NCBI GenBank assembly: GCA_917880885.1
Contig: OU862919.1
Coordinates: 55,899,058-55,963,057, forward strand
DNA length: 64,000 nt
From: Limnephilus marmoratus
Lineage: Eukaryota > Arthropoda > Insecta > Trichoptera > Limnephilidae
Direction: 5' to 3'
This document shows positions 10,780 to 21,683 of the stretch, piece by piece. Position 1 is the first letter of the stretch. Every line of letters starts with the position of its first letter. Made by a program: the position numbers and the translations under genes. The notes beneath the pieces are model-generated. The model was not told where the DNA came from. It was given only the letters and a program-made list of their open reading frames with translations, and made no database searches.

Positions 10780-12131
10780 TTTGATAACTGAGATCGAATG
10801 ACGGTACGACCGGACATAATCCAGTATTTGCGTTGAATAAGAAATTGGAGAGTACGCGGTCCGACGTGAAGATAAGCACGGTGATAGTAATCAATTAACA
10901 ACCCGGTCAAATGACTAGACTTAGGAAGTAAAATGGGATGCTTACTATCGGATGGGAGTGCAGAATTTGTTAGCCGACCGCCCACCCTCGGGATACCGTG
11001 AGGGTCAATAAAAGGTTTCAGTTTTTGAAGGCCGGAAGAACACATTTCGTCAGAGCTTAACAGAATAATATCGTTGTGAAAACAAGCCTGCTGTTCGAGT
11101 TTTATAATCTTCATGAATGCGTTGTCCAGTTCTTGAAGAGTGAGTGCCGCATGATTGATGCTCTGTTTCGCCATTTTGGAAACATTAGAAAGACAATTTG
11201 TTTTGAACCTAAGGATCCATGCAATGACTTTCTTTAATTTTGATAATGAAGAATACTTCGCTATGATGGAAGATGATTTTAATTCGACATTAAAAACTGT
11301 AGGTTTAGGGGGTTGAATTTCTGGCAATTCGCTTGCTGGAATAAACGGTAGCCTCGCCGAAGGCCAATCCTCAACTGGATTACGGAGCCACGATGGACCC
11401 GAAAGCCATGATAGATGTTCTACAAAATGAGCAGGAAGGGTACCTCGGGACCCATAGTCAGCACTGTTATCCTCTGAAATAACATGCTTCCAAATTGCTT
11501 TTGGCCTGTTATCAAGGATCTGAACAACACGGTTTGCGACGAAAGATTTTAATAAATGTGGCGGCGTTTGAAGCCAAGATAAGACAATTGTCGAGTCAGT
11601 GAAGAGGATAACCTTTTCAATTTGCGCGGCAAAATGTACTGACGACAATATATATTTTATAAGTTTTGAAAGAAGCACGGCTGCACACAACTCTAATCTA
11701 GGGATTGTTAATGACTTTAAAGGTGCAACCTTGGATTTGGCCATCAGCAAGTAGCTAGAATTATGGTTTTGAACAACTAAATATGTCACGGCTGCATAAC
11801 CCAGTTGTGATGCATCGCAAAATCCTACGAGGATACAATGACTATCTAGATTCGTATGGTAATATCGTGGAATTCGTAACTGTTGTAGCAATGGAAGTTG
11901 TTCCACAAAGTTGTTCCACGTGGACATGATGTGGAGTGGTACTTCAGTGTCCCAGTCCACGTTCAATTTCCAAAGTTCTTGGATAATCCATTTGCAGTGA
12001 AGATCACAGGAGACAACCACCCTAGCGGATCGTATATCCGAGCAAGGGTTGATAATATATTCCGCTTCGAGCATACTGCCGAATTGGGTATCGAAATGTG
12101 ATAAGAAAAATAATCCTCTTCGGGATTCCAA
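10737..12131 (-). pseudogene. BEL/Pao RT C-terminus, RNase H and integrase zinc region
   Basis: This frame continues the BEL pol after a one-base loss near 11985. It holds IIQELWKLNVDWD, the VGFCDASQLGYAAVTYL RNase H core, PRLELCAAVLLSKL and ILFTDSTIVLSWL. The stretch DYGSRGT(L) follows, and the integrase N-terminal LLPKSSHLTGLLIDYYHR with KCVTC comes last. It overlaps the upstream frame (11963-14707) by about 170 bases in a different register. The catalytic residues appear intact, and the damage is confined to the frameshifts at both ends. Confidence 0.88.
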
Positions 12132-14847
12132 AAAACACCTAATATATTAACATTCGATTGAGTTTTGTTAAAATTCAACTGTTGTTGTTGACATTCAGAA
12201 TCATGCTCGAGTAATTCTGAACAATTGCTTGCCCACTTGCTGAGTTCCAGTTTGGCCGATTTTAAAACGGCTACAATTTCTTCCTTGAGGTGTCGAGCAG
12301 ATTCAATGGAATCTGCCCCAGTCGCCAAGTCATCAACATAAAAATTCTCTAACAGCGCCCTTGAAGCGGCAGGATAGCTTTCCCTCTCATCCCTAGCCAA
12401 TTGACGTAAAGTCGAAATGGCCAAAAATGGGGAGGACGTTAAACCGTAGGTTATGGTTTGAAGTTCGTAATCTTTCATTGGTTCACTCGGGGAGTCGCGC
12501 CAAAGGATGTGCTGATATTTACGATGATTGGGAATAATTAAAATTTGCCGGTACATTTTACAAATGTCAGCAGTAAATACAAATTTATGAAATCTAAAAT
12601 TTAATATCATGTATGGTATTTCTGTTTGTAGTTTTGGACCGCTATATAGCATGTCATTTAATGACATATTGGAGGCCTTCGCAGACCCATCAAAGACAAC
12701 GCGAATTTTACCTTTTCCATTGATTACCGCATGATGGGGAAGATAATTTGCCCCAGAGTTGGGTGCTACGCGTTTCATGTGAGTAAGACTTTCATATTCA
12801 TGAAGAAAATCCCTATAACTAGTCGCCAACGTCGCATCCCTATCAAAACGCTTTTCCAGCTTGCGCATTCGCGATTCGGCCAAGTTGTAAGTATTTTGCG
12901 GTGGAGGACTGTCCGATTTTAACATAATCGGAACCACATATTTCCCATCCGTCTGTCTGTAATGCTCCTTCTGAAACATTTCTTCCGCCTTGGTGTTGTC
13001 GGGGTTTAAATCAGAAACGACGGGAGCCTCTTCAATTTCCCAGAAATTTTTCATTGTATCATTTAATGACATGTCGGACAGTGTCAAAAGTGACGTTGGC
13101 GATGAATCGATCGATTGACATCCAACCTTCCCAAGAATAATATATCCAAAGACTGTATTTAAAGCACTAGGGTTTCCACGAACGATATGTGATTGATCAT
13201 CCAAAATGTTGGGATATAAATCGGCGCCGAGTAGAAAATCTATTTGACCCGGCTGATCAAAACTTGGATCTGCTAACGATAAATTGAAAAATCGCGATTT
13301 AACATCTTTATCAAGTGTGACAGATGGCATCCATGAAGTAATTTCCTGAATTGCTATGGGTGTCGCAGATAACATAGGTGCTCGCTGTTTGACAGGTTTG
13401 ATAACACATGAGGTTATACCTGTGCATGAGTTAACAGCCGTATGTCCTAATCCATTTAACGGAGTCTTATATTTCCTTATAGATAAGCCTAGCCTCTTGG
13501 CACAGCTCTGCGTGATAATGGAGACTTGACTTCCATTATCTACGATGATACGTACAGGAACGTAGGCGCCAAATTTATTTTGCATGTGAACAATCGCTGT
13601 ACCCAAGAGCACATTTGGTGCGTTGCTCACATTTTCGTTTGACCTTGTGACGGCAGTCAATGACGTGGTCACCTTTTCACCCGTAGAGGGTGTTTCAAAA
13701 TGCAACATAGAATGGTGCCGCTTGTTACAAATTTTACAACTAGATTGTGATTGACAATCTCCAAATCGATGAAACTTTAAACAATTAAAACATCGATTTA
13801 AATGTTTTATGCGATTTTTCCTTTCAAGGGGAGACATTTCAAGAAATTTTTCACATTTATAAATTAAGTGAGCTTCCTTGCATATAGCGCACATTTCAGA
13901 GCTAGAATTCGCCGCCAATAAAGATTTTCGCGCAACCGCCGTCTTTGGTTTAGGTATGTTTGCAGTAAGTGGGTTAGACGCTTCGAGAATTCTAATCTGA
14001 TTGTGTAAAAATTCAAATAATTGAGATGTCTCCGGTAATTGTGTTCGTGTAAGTGACGTTTCGAATTGTCGTCTGGTGTCTTGATCCAAACATCGTAAGA
14101 TTATGTGGGCAAAAAACTTACTAAATATATTTTCATGTTTCATTGCATTCAAAGCAGATAAATTTTCTTGAAAAGTGTTTAAGATATGTGTTAATCCATT
14201 TATCGATTCATTAGGTAATGGTTTAAAATTCATCATTTCGTCTACATAAAAAGTAAATAATAATCTACTATCTTCATACTTTTGCAGCAGAATATTCCAA
14301 GCTATTGGGTAATTCTCAGCAATTAATGGTAACGATTTAACCAAATTCAATGCAGTTCCCTTCAGTAACGAAATTAAATGATGAAATTTCTCTATATCTG
14401 TATACATATTATTATTATGTACTAGATTTTCGAACAATGCATGGAAGGTATGCCAATTTTTTACATTGGAATCAAATGGTGTTATTTGAATCGAGGGTAA
14501 TTTTAAGTTGCCAATACTATTTGCAGAAATTGGTTCTGATTTAATGTTTGAATTTTGCTGTCTTTTTGCATATGAAATTTCAAAGACCATTACATCTAAT
14601 TGTTCAGAGATTGTTGCTATCTCCTTACAATCACTTGCCTTGTCCGATTCAATTAATAAATTTTCCATTTCATTATGTAATGACTCTACCTCTCCGAGCC
14701 ATTCCAAAACCTTTTCATACCGGCTTAAAAACGTTTCCCTTTTTTTTCATCCGTGTTTATAAAAGGTATTAATTGATGCGTTATTTGTATCCTAGCTAAA
14801 AAACGATCCCTTCGAGTTTTTAATACGGCAATCTTCTTATCTGCCAT
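11963..14847 (-). pseudogene. BEL/Pao gag, protease and reverse transcriptase
   Basis: The likely original start is ATG at 14847 (MADKKIAVLKTRRDRF). A shift in an A-rich run near 14735 separates it from the 914-codon frame starting at 14707. In order I see a DUF1759-type gag core (FDSNVKNWHTFHALFENL) and Cys/His zinc knuckles (CAICKEAHLIYKC, CFNCLKFHRFGDC, CKICNKRHHSMLH). These are followed by an aspartic protease active site (IVDNGSQVSII) and RT with FDGSAKASN, TYGLTSSPFLA and FYVDDLATGA. The frame ends at a premature stop after FTANGLSKNFGN, where one base is missing relative to the continuation. The product would be a cytoplasmic Gag-Pol polyprotein in an intact copy. Confidence 0.9.
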
Positions 14848-14983
14848 CTTAAATTAATTCTTGTTTAGTGAAATATTATGTATTTAACACAGAAAACAGC
14901 CAATGTATACGGCGACAATAATTATAGAGTGTAATGAATTTAATGTTTTCTAGATTAATCCAGGCTCGTAATGGACCAAATAA

Positions 14984-15382
14984 TGGTATCGCAAAGGCGA
15001 CACGTGGAGTGGACTGTATCAATATATTAAAAAAAATGTTATGTTTGTGAATACTTTGACACAACTATGGGGAAGGGTAAACAGATGAATGGAGAAGGAA
15101 ACTGACTTACTCCTTATGGTTGATGTTCTGCTCAATATTATGGATCTGAGGGAGCACTAAATCACTCACTGCACAAGCTTCCATAAACTGGTCGATGTTA
15201 TATAAAACTGAGAGAATAATGATGTTCGTTGCACAGCTTATTTTAACAGACTGACTGACATATTGATTTTATTGTTGAACGGTAGGTAATATTGTCAGTA
15301 GGGACAGGTAATTGTGGTAACCAAAGGATGGGTAGATAAATGGAACAAGGTATATAGATAGGTATACATAGTTGCGTCAACA
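14984..15382 (-). repeat. BEL/Pao 5' LTR
   Basis: This 399-bp repeat is the partner of 9113-9510 and has the same TG...CA ends. On its internal side lies the PBS-like sequence. On its external side lies GGAGGC, the target duplication, directly followed by the interrupted coding frame of the host LINE. Confidence 0.93.
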
Positions 15383-17100
15383 GGAGGCAATTATATAAGT
15401 TGCCCCCCTCGTAACCAATGGATTGTATACCATAGTTAGTGTGGATGGTGTTTAAATGTATGTTATCGTGTTGCCTTGTAAAGTGTTTGTATACTTGGGA
15501 CGTTTTAATGTATTCTGTGTTTGTGTGTACGAGTTTATTGTTTATTTTGTATGTAAGGAGACATGTATTGTATTCATATAGTTTTCTTAATGTTAAAAGT
15601 TTTGTTTCCATATATAATTTTTTGTGGATGCTGGGCTTGTAGTAAAATAGTTTTTTGATTACCTTATTTTGTATTACCTGTAATTCATTTATGTATGTTT
15701 CAAATGCGTTTCCCCAGATTTTAATCAAATAATTTAAATGTGAGCGTACGAGATTATAATATAAACCTTTTTTAAATTTATTTTGCAATAGATATGATAT
15801 CCGGCTAAATACGTTAATTAAGGGGATGATTTTATCTTTAATGCCTTGTATGTGTTGTTTAAATGTCAAATGCTGATCAATGCACAGCCCAAGATATTTT
15901 TCCTGGATCAGAATTTGAAGTTCGTTATTTTCAATTTTTAAGGGTACATGAGAAGGATTTATTTTACGGGGTGAGCTTAAGATCTTGTATCCTGTTTTTT
16001 TAACATTCATTGTTAACATATTTGATTGGAGCCAAATGTTGATTTTTTCTAGATCTGTTTGTGCATTTTCTAGAAAGATATCTAAATCTTTACCCAAGTA
16101 AAATATTGCTGTATCATCTGCATATAAAAAGATTTCACCATTTAAAATTAATTGCGAAATATCATTGATGTAAATTTGGAACAGTAGTGGACCTAGTATG
16201 GACCCATGCGGAGCTCCATAGTTTATTGAAACGTTGTTGCTATTTTGATTGTTAATGCTAACAAATTGCTTTCTATTGCTAATATATGATTTGAGTAGAT
16301 TAAGAGCAGGACCAACTATACCAATTTTCTTGAGTTTCTTGAGAAGTATGTCGTGACTAACTGTATCAAAGGCTTTTTGAAGGTCAACTAATATAAATAA
16401 AATATAATTTCCACCATCAATGCTGCTTCTAAGTTTATTGATTAAGTCATTTATTGTTCCTAGTGTGTTCGGTTTTTTCCTAAAGCCGTATTGTTTTTTA
16501 TATAAGAATGATTTTTTAGCAGAAAATTGTTTAATCTTTCGTAAATTACACGTTTAAATTTTTTTGATGAAATTGGTAAGATTGAGATGGGTCTGTGGTT
16601 TGAGGTATTTGTTTTGGACCCACCTTTGTGAATTGGTATCACCTTAGCAATTTTACAGCTATCGAGAAAAGTTCCCTCTTTGAAATATTGATTGATTAAT
16701 TTTGTTAGAGTAGGAATCAATTTTGTGGAGAGACTTAGCACTGTCTTATATTTGAGTGAATCGTAACCAGCACTTGCATTTGGTTTAGAGATTTTAATAT
16801 TTAACTTATTTCTAACTCCGTAGTGGGCTGAAGATATAAAGATTCAATGCTGTTGTGCACTAACGTTATTTCATTGGCTGGATTGTGTTTGACTTTACCA
16901 TGTATATTATCGGCTAGGGAGGAGCCAATGTTGCAAAAGAAATTATTAAATTGGTCGCATATCTCTACATTGTTAGTGATTATTTCATCATTTATGATTA
17001 ATTTATTACAAAAATTTCTTGAGGTGTAAGATTGGTTCTTAAGAATTGTTATGTATAAAACATAGGTTAATTGTCGTTTTAAGTTAAAACTGGAGTCTAT

Positions 17101-18302
17101 GAGGCGGCACGATAGCATTGTCTATTGTTTTTCATCCTGGCAACACCAGAGAGGAGCGGAAATGGGATGGTGGCACTTCCCCGGCGGGCGGAAGGCCCGC
17201 CAGAGGTCGAGTCGGGCATTGGAGATAATCGGGGAATATGAAGTGCATCGGTGCCAAATCATAGATTCGAGAAGTTCCCGTAAAGTTCGGGCGGTTATTA
17301 TAGTGCCGTTACAAGTTTATTTGAGTTCCCGTTATGGTTTCGACCCCGCGAGTCGCGCTCCGGAAAATAATGTTGTGTTCACACATGGCCGAATTGTATT
17401 TTGTTCAGGAATAGGAAATTTCAATCTGGACAGTAAACGCCCCTGCCTTTAGTCCCAGAAACACCGTGGGCTAGTATGATTTCCGGCCAATATAATGTTC
17501 TACCCGATCTCCGCCAGGAAATCTCCTGGTGTATTAATTCACCATACACGTGCGTGACTCTGTCTATTTGCAATCAGCGCCAGCTTACTTCACTGTGGGA
17601 CGTGGAGTAGCCTTATTTGCTCGCGCCAGAGTATTTGCTCATGCTGCAGAGGACATCATTTGCAATCAGCGCCAGCTTACTTCACCGTGGGTCTTAGAGT
17701 GGCCTTATTTGCTCGCGCCAGAGTATTTGCTCATGCTGCAGAGGACATCATTTGCAATCAGCGCCAGCTTACTTCACCGTGGGTCGTGGAGTAGCCTTAT
17801 TTGCTCGCGCCAGAGTATTTGCTTATGCTGCAGAGGCCAGAGGATTCCTGCCACCAATATAGTCAGCTCGCATCACCGTGGGACGTGGGCCGTTGCACCA
17901 ACCTTAGTCACCGGGTGGATCCCTCATCGTCTAAACGACCGCGTTAATAGTCAGATTACTTTAGCTTTAGTTTTCTGTTATGGTCTGTGGGGGTAAGTTC
18001 TATCCTATCTGTACTATTACATGCAATATTTTAAATAAACCTATACGGTTAGTCCATTTATAATTAACCTTATTTTATTTACAAAACCTGGTAATTCCTG
18101 CCTATGCCTGACATCTTAGAACATAATTCCCCGCTCTGGGAGGGGGAAACTCTGCTCTACCGCTGAGCTGGTCGATTTGGCGGGTCTGATGCTGAGGATC
18201 CCTCGGGATCAGATCCTGGCGCGTCCGGTACTAACCGGCAAAGCCATTTCGACCACTCACCATAATTAAATCCCTTTAATAAATATGCCAACTATTGGCT
18301 AT
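17101..18302 (+). mobile_element. ~1.2-kb insertion of unknown class with 5-bp target duplication
   Basis: The direct repeat TCTAT at 17096-17100 and 18303-18307 flanks this block. Removing the block and one repeat restores a continuous LINE reading frame, which strongly supports a clean insertion. The ends (GAGGCGGCAC...TTGGCTAT) do not form terminal inverted repeats and are not TG...CA. It contains three ~91-bp tandem units (17568-17845) and an AATAAA signal at about 18034. It also contains CTCTACCGCTGAGCT, complementary to a tRNA 5' half, at 18154-18168. No transposase or polyprotein frame is visible. A solo LTR with altered ends or a non-autonomous DNA element are both possible. Confidence 0.65.
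17568..17845 (+). repeat. ~91-bp tandem repeat, three units
   Basis: Units begin TTTGCAATCAGCGCCAGC and include TTACTTCAC(T/C)GTGGG, GTGGAGTAGCCTTATTTGC, TCGCGCCAGAGTATTTGC and ATGCTGCAGAGG. The first two junctions are almost exact, and the third unit decays after CAGAGG. The array creates an apparent 148-codon frame at 17550-17996 which I do not regard as a gene. It lies within the 1.2-kb insertion. Confidence 0.85.
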
Positions 18303-18708
18303 TCTATTGACCCTAACAGAATATTATTAATTAAGTTCTAAGATTTTTTACTGTTATTTTCGCATTTTTTAAAGAGATTACTGTAGTGTGTTTGTTTTAA
18401 GTTTCGTTTTTGTGTAGTGATATTATTTCTAATTTTTAAAAATTCTGTTTTTAATAACGTGTTATTTGGTTGTTTTTTTTAGTTTCAGATGTAATTTATT
18501 TATTTTATTGATTAATTTTATAAAGTCTTTGGTTATCCAGTCTGGGTTATTTATGTTTTTGGTTTCAAGTTTAGTGGTACTATTAGAATTATTTTTCTTT
18601 GTCAGGTAGTTTACAAGATTGTCATAATTTAATACCGAGTTGTCATTCAAATTCAGATGAAAGTTATTAAATTAATTCAAACTCTTTGATTTTTTCAGGA
18701 TCGCAGAT

Positions 18709-20160
18709 ATGACTGACAAGACGAAAACACGCAGCAACCCCATCGAGCTCGTGGACTTCACTTGTCCCCCAGGGGCGAAATGGGCCAGAATCAACAAGAT
18801 GACCGGAGTCGCAGAGTTTACCTATGAAGACTCCATCGAGGCCCCCACCCCTCATCCCGATACCCTTTCATCCCCCATCCCGGGGCCCAGCCCTGCACCA
18901 GAAATCCATTCCTCCCCCATCCCGGGGCCCAGCTCGACACCAATGGAGCCAGAATGGCAGAGAGCGCCAGCTGCCAAGCGGTTCCACTCCCCTCCCATCC
19001 CCAACCCACTTCCAACTCGTACCTGTCTCAACAGAACAGGTTCGATGTCCTCCCTGAGGTTGGAGACGGCGACGCCTCCACACACATCGTCCCACCGCCC
19101 AAGAGACGCCCGACAAGGCGCCCACCTGCGACAGAGCGCTCATCTGCGAACAGGTCCTACCAGCAGGATGCCGAAACAAGGACCAGGCCGTAACATGACT
19201 CTAGGGAGCATGACATGGCGATGTCACGAAGGAAATCAGAAAATACATCGGCAGTGCGACCTTCAATTTCCAGTACAATAAAGGCGGCACCATCAGCATC
19301 AGCGTGAGCTCTGTCGAGGCTCACAACCAACTTACCAGCGTCCTACGTCGGGAGGCCAAATCCTTCCGCACGTTTACCACCGAGGCCGAAAAAATCAAGA
19401 AGACCGTCATCAGAGGTCTTCCTAAACTGACCGCAGAGGAGATCAGCAATGATCTGAAGAATTAGGGCTTCCCGGGAGGGCCATCATTGAGATGACGACC
19501 CCCGGGCCTGAATACCCCCTGTATCTGGCCCACTTCAGCCGTGAGACAGACATGTGACAGCTGAGAGCTACCGTCAGAGTCATCTGCTGCTGTAGAATCT
19601 CAATGAGAAAATACAGGAGCAATCATTTAAAACACGGCACGAAGTGCCACCGGTGCCAGAAGTTCGGCCACGGCTCCAAGAACTGCGCCCACCCCGCCCG
19701 CTGCGTAAAGTGCAAGGGATCACATGCAACAGCTGACTGTGAAAAGCTCATACGTGAACTACCGGCCGCCTGCTGCAACTGCGGAGGCCCTCACCAAAAG
19801 GATGGAGTACGTAGCCGCCCTCCAGCGCAGAGTCAGAGAGATCGACTCACAGAGGGAGACAGGGTCGCGCCAGACTACCGAAACGCGGCAGCCATCAACA
19901 CCGGGCAACGCAGGTGGCCAAAGGACCTACTCAGAAGCAGCGCGGTGGCAACCCTAGCACTTCCCAATAACAAGAAGGGCGTCGTGGGCCAGAAGCCGAC
20001 ACCCAGAGTTCCCAATACAACACCTTTGATGACGAGAAAATCATGACTCTTCTTCGCGGCCTCATCAAAGTCCGGGAAGGCTGGCAGCCTGCGCGTCCAG
20101 GGAGGACAAACTAGCCATCCTCATGGAGCTCCTGACAAACACCATCAATGTCTAAACTCA
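18709..20160 (+). pseudogene. Jockey-type LINE ORF1 (Gag-like) with CCHC knuckles
   Basis: ATG at 18709 opens MTDKTKTRSNPIELVDF, followed by a Pro/Ser-rich segment with repeated SSPIPGPS units. After one or more frameshifts (about 19195-19320) comes a PRE_C2HC-type region (KKTVIRGLPKLTAEEI, PGPEYPLYLAHFSRE) with internal stops near 19465 and 19555. Three zinc knuckles follow at 19640-19790: CHRCQKFGHGSKNC, CVKCKGSHATADC and CCNCGGPHQ. This is the layout of Jockey-group ORF1 RNA-binding proteins. The minus-strand LINE next to it is a different family. No ORF2 follows. It is non-functional. Confidence 0.8.
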
Positions 20161-20240
20161 TTCCAACCTCCCTGACCTGCCGCAATCCCGGACCTACCCC
20201 ACTCCCTACACTGTCGCCCGAACCTCATGGACACGGTATT

Positions 20241-20690
20241 TCAGCTGGCGCTAAAATTCTTTGCATTCCATCTTGCAGAATTTTCAGGGGTGCCACAAAA
20301 CATAATATTTACATTCAGTAAAGTTAAATGTAAATTTCCAGAAAAAGTTCAGAACTTATGTTCCCAATTTTCTTTGCAACTTGTGTGAGGTTTTTATCCA
20401 GTTAAGCCTTTTTTCCTCACGATGACATTAATGTAACGTAAATTCAGTCAAGTAAATAATCACCTTCAGAAGGTAATAGTTATAAGGCCGAATGAACCGA
20501 AAAACTAGTCAGTTAGAACATGAAAGGGCATTGCAAAGCCCTAGCTAGTTAGAGCATTACGAAAGAATCCGTAGAACAAAAAAATAAAAAAAATTAGAAT
20601 ATACAGGGTGTCCGAGGGTAAAGTGCATTGACTTCGGGATGTGATTCTACATGATAGTACAAGAAAAAAGATAAATAACTTTTTTAGAAA
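20241..20690. other. Non-coding segment, no gene seen
   Basis: There is no recognisable gene. ATACAGGGTGTCCGAGGGTA at 20603-20622 resembles a motif often seen at the edge of dispersed arthropod repeats, but I cannot delimit an element. Confidence 0.35.
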
Positions 20691-20840
20691 TTATCGGCAT
20701 TATCGATATGAGAATAATCGTTACCTAATGAGGACAGACTACCGGCATTATCGATGTTAGAATAATCATTACCTAATGAGGACAGACTACCAGCATTATC
20801 GATATCGATCGTAGACTAATCATAACCTAATCTGTGCAAG
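20691..20840 (+). repeat. ~48-bp tandem repeat, three units
   Basis: Three successive units carry GGCATTATCGAT, AGAATAATC(G/A)TTACC and TAATGAGGACAGACTACC. The last is diverged (CAGCATTATCGATATCGATC, CATAACCTAATCTGTGC). No coding potential is visible. Confidence 0.8.
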
Positions 20841-21104
20841 CGATGTATTAGTACAATTGATTTTTTTTTCAGCATTAGTGATAATATTTTTGCAAAATTT
20901 TTATTTTTTTATTTGTTTTACATTTTTTTAGAGAAAATGTGTCCTTACTGGGGTACTCCATTCTAAGATCACCGTGTTTGAAATATAAGTGAAAACCCAT
21001 GTTAAAATATTATCAAGAGGAAAATTACAAAGTTATATCTAAGAAATTACAAGTATTAATCTGGTAAAATACAAGCATTAATCTCTGTTAGGTTGCAACT
21101 GTTA

Positions 21105-21334
21105 GGTGCCCGGGTTCATGGGGTGAGGTTTGTTCAGGTTTTGGAGGCGGATGACCAGGACACACTGAACCCCCATCCTACCCACCCCTTAAACCCTTTT
21201 CATTCCCAGAACTCTCCTCTCCTTCCTTTCCTTAAAAAAACCCTCCACACAGCTCAAAGATGACATAGGCCCTGAGGGAAATTATTTTCCTCAGGGCCTC
21301 CTGTGTGGAGCTCATTTAAAAAAAAAAAAAAAAA
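21105..21334 (+). mobile_element. Short LINE-derived non-autonomous element (5' UTR joined to 3' UTR)
   Basis: The 230-bp unit starts GGTGCCCGGGTTCATGGGGT, the same start as the Jockey-type LINE at about 28790. It then jumps directly to that LINE's 3' UTR (CTTCCTTTCCTTAAAAAAACC, then CCCTCCACACAG) and ends in a 17-A tail (21318-21334). No ORF is present. A related internally deleted copy lies at 55214-55559 on the minus strand. The 3' UTR folds as a nested hairpin: CTCCACACAG (21243-21252) pairs with CTGTGTGGAG (21301-21310), and AGGCCCTGAGG (21267-21277) pairs with CCTCAGGGCCT (21289-21299). It is probably mobilised by the parent LINE's RT. Confidence 0.7.
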
Positions 21335-21340
21335 TATTAT

Positions 21341-21560
21341 TTCTTCCGATGTCCATAATCCATATCTTAATGCTTCTTTTAAAGTCGGTTATTTTTTAAA
21401 TGGTTTTTTATTGCAAGAGGGAGTAAATTTAATAATTTTATAGAGAAGTATTGCGGCCTATTTCTTTGTCCAAAAGTCGTTTTAGATGTAGGTTGATTTG
21501 TTATATGATTTGAGTCGAGTAAGTCTACTAGGTACTGTTATGTTTGGTGAATTACAAGTA
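21341..21560 (-). pseudogene. LINE ORF2 extreme C-terminus fragment
   Basis: The minus strand reads SPNITVPSRLTRLKSYNKST and, one frame over, TTFGQRNRPQYFSIKLLNLLPLAIK. This is the C-terminal pattern of CR1/Jockey-like RTs (a basic stretch, then Tyr-Phe-Ser-Ile-Lys-Leu...Leu-Pro...Ile-Lys). A frameshift lies near 21490. Only about 70 residues survive, and family assignment is tentative. Confidence 0.5.
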
Positions 21561-21683
21561 CGGTGAGCGGATAGAACACCTCACTACATACACATGGACT
21601 CTCTCAAATGCACTCTTGGCAAAGATGAATGAATGTAAATGAAAGTCGATTTAACAAAGCATGTTTATTACTGTACAGGTTTA

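Larger units (their letters stand above)
9107..15388 (-). mobile_element. Full-length BEL/Pao LTR retrotransposon
   Basis: The element lies on the minus strand. Its LTRs are at 9113-9510 (3') and 14984-15382 (5'), both running TG...CA. It is flanked by the 6-bp direct repeat GGAGGC (9107-9112 and 15383-15388), one base longer than the usual BEL duplication. By eye the LTRs differ at roughly eight positions, about 2%, suggesting a fairly recent insertion. A primer-binding-site-like TGGTCCATTACGAGCC lies just inside the 5' LTR (14963-14978). A polypurine tract, AGGTGGGCGGAAAA, abuts the 3' LTR (9511-9524). The coding order is gag, aspartic protease, RT, RNase H, integrase. The frame is broken by at least three shifts, so this copy is probably not autonomous. 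It landed inside a CR1/Jockey-like LINE of the same strand. Confidence 0.93.
15383..18670 (-). pseudogene. CR1/Jockey-like LINE ORF2, nested and frameshifted
   Basis: The minus strand encodes an RT-bearing LINE. From 5' to 3' it shows the endonuclease-RT linker with PDWITKDFIKLINKINK (about 18500), then YSNLFKKCENNSKK. A 1.2-kb foreign insertion follows. After it come FNNFFCNIGSSLAD, KVIPIHKGG, HRPISILPISSKKFKRVI, QYGFRKKPNTLGTINDL, LVDLQKAFDTVSHDILL, GAPHGSILGPLLFQIYIND and FLYADDTAIF (about 16105-16135). A thumb region (YLGLCIDQHLTFKQHI) runs on to the BEL insertion site at 15383. Frameshifts occur near 16500 and 16800, and a Trp codon has become a stop near 18330. The endonuclease and ORF1 are missing. 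It is non-functional, and the YADD catalytic motif is intact. Confidence 0.82.

Noticed and set aside
17550..17996. 148-codon plus-strand frame
   Set aside because: It is generated by a 91-bp tandem repeat inside a non-coding insertion and has no family resemblance.
18868..19193. Several Pro- or Gly-rich frames overlapping on both strands near 19 kb
   Set aside because: They are shadows of the G+C-rich Jockey ORF1 linker. Only the plus-strand frame leading to the zinc knuckles has family support.
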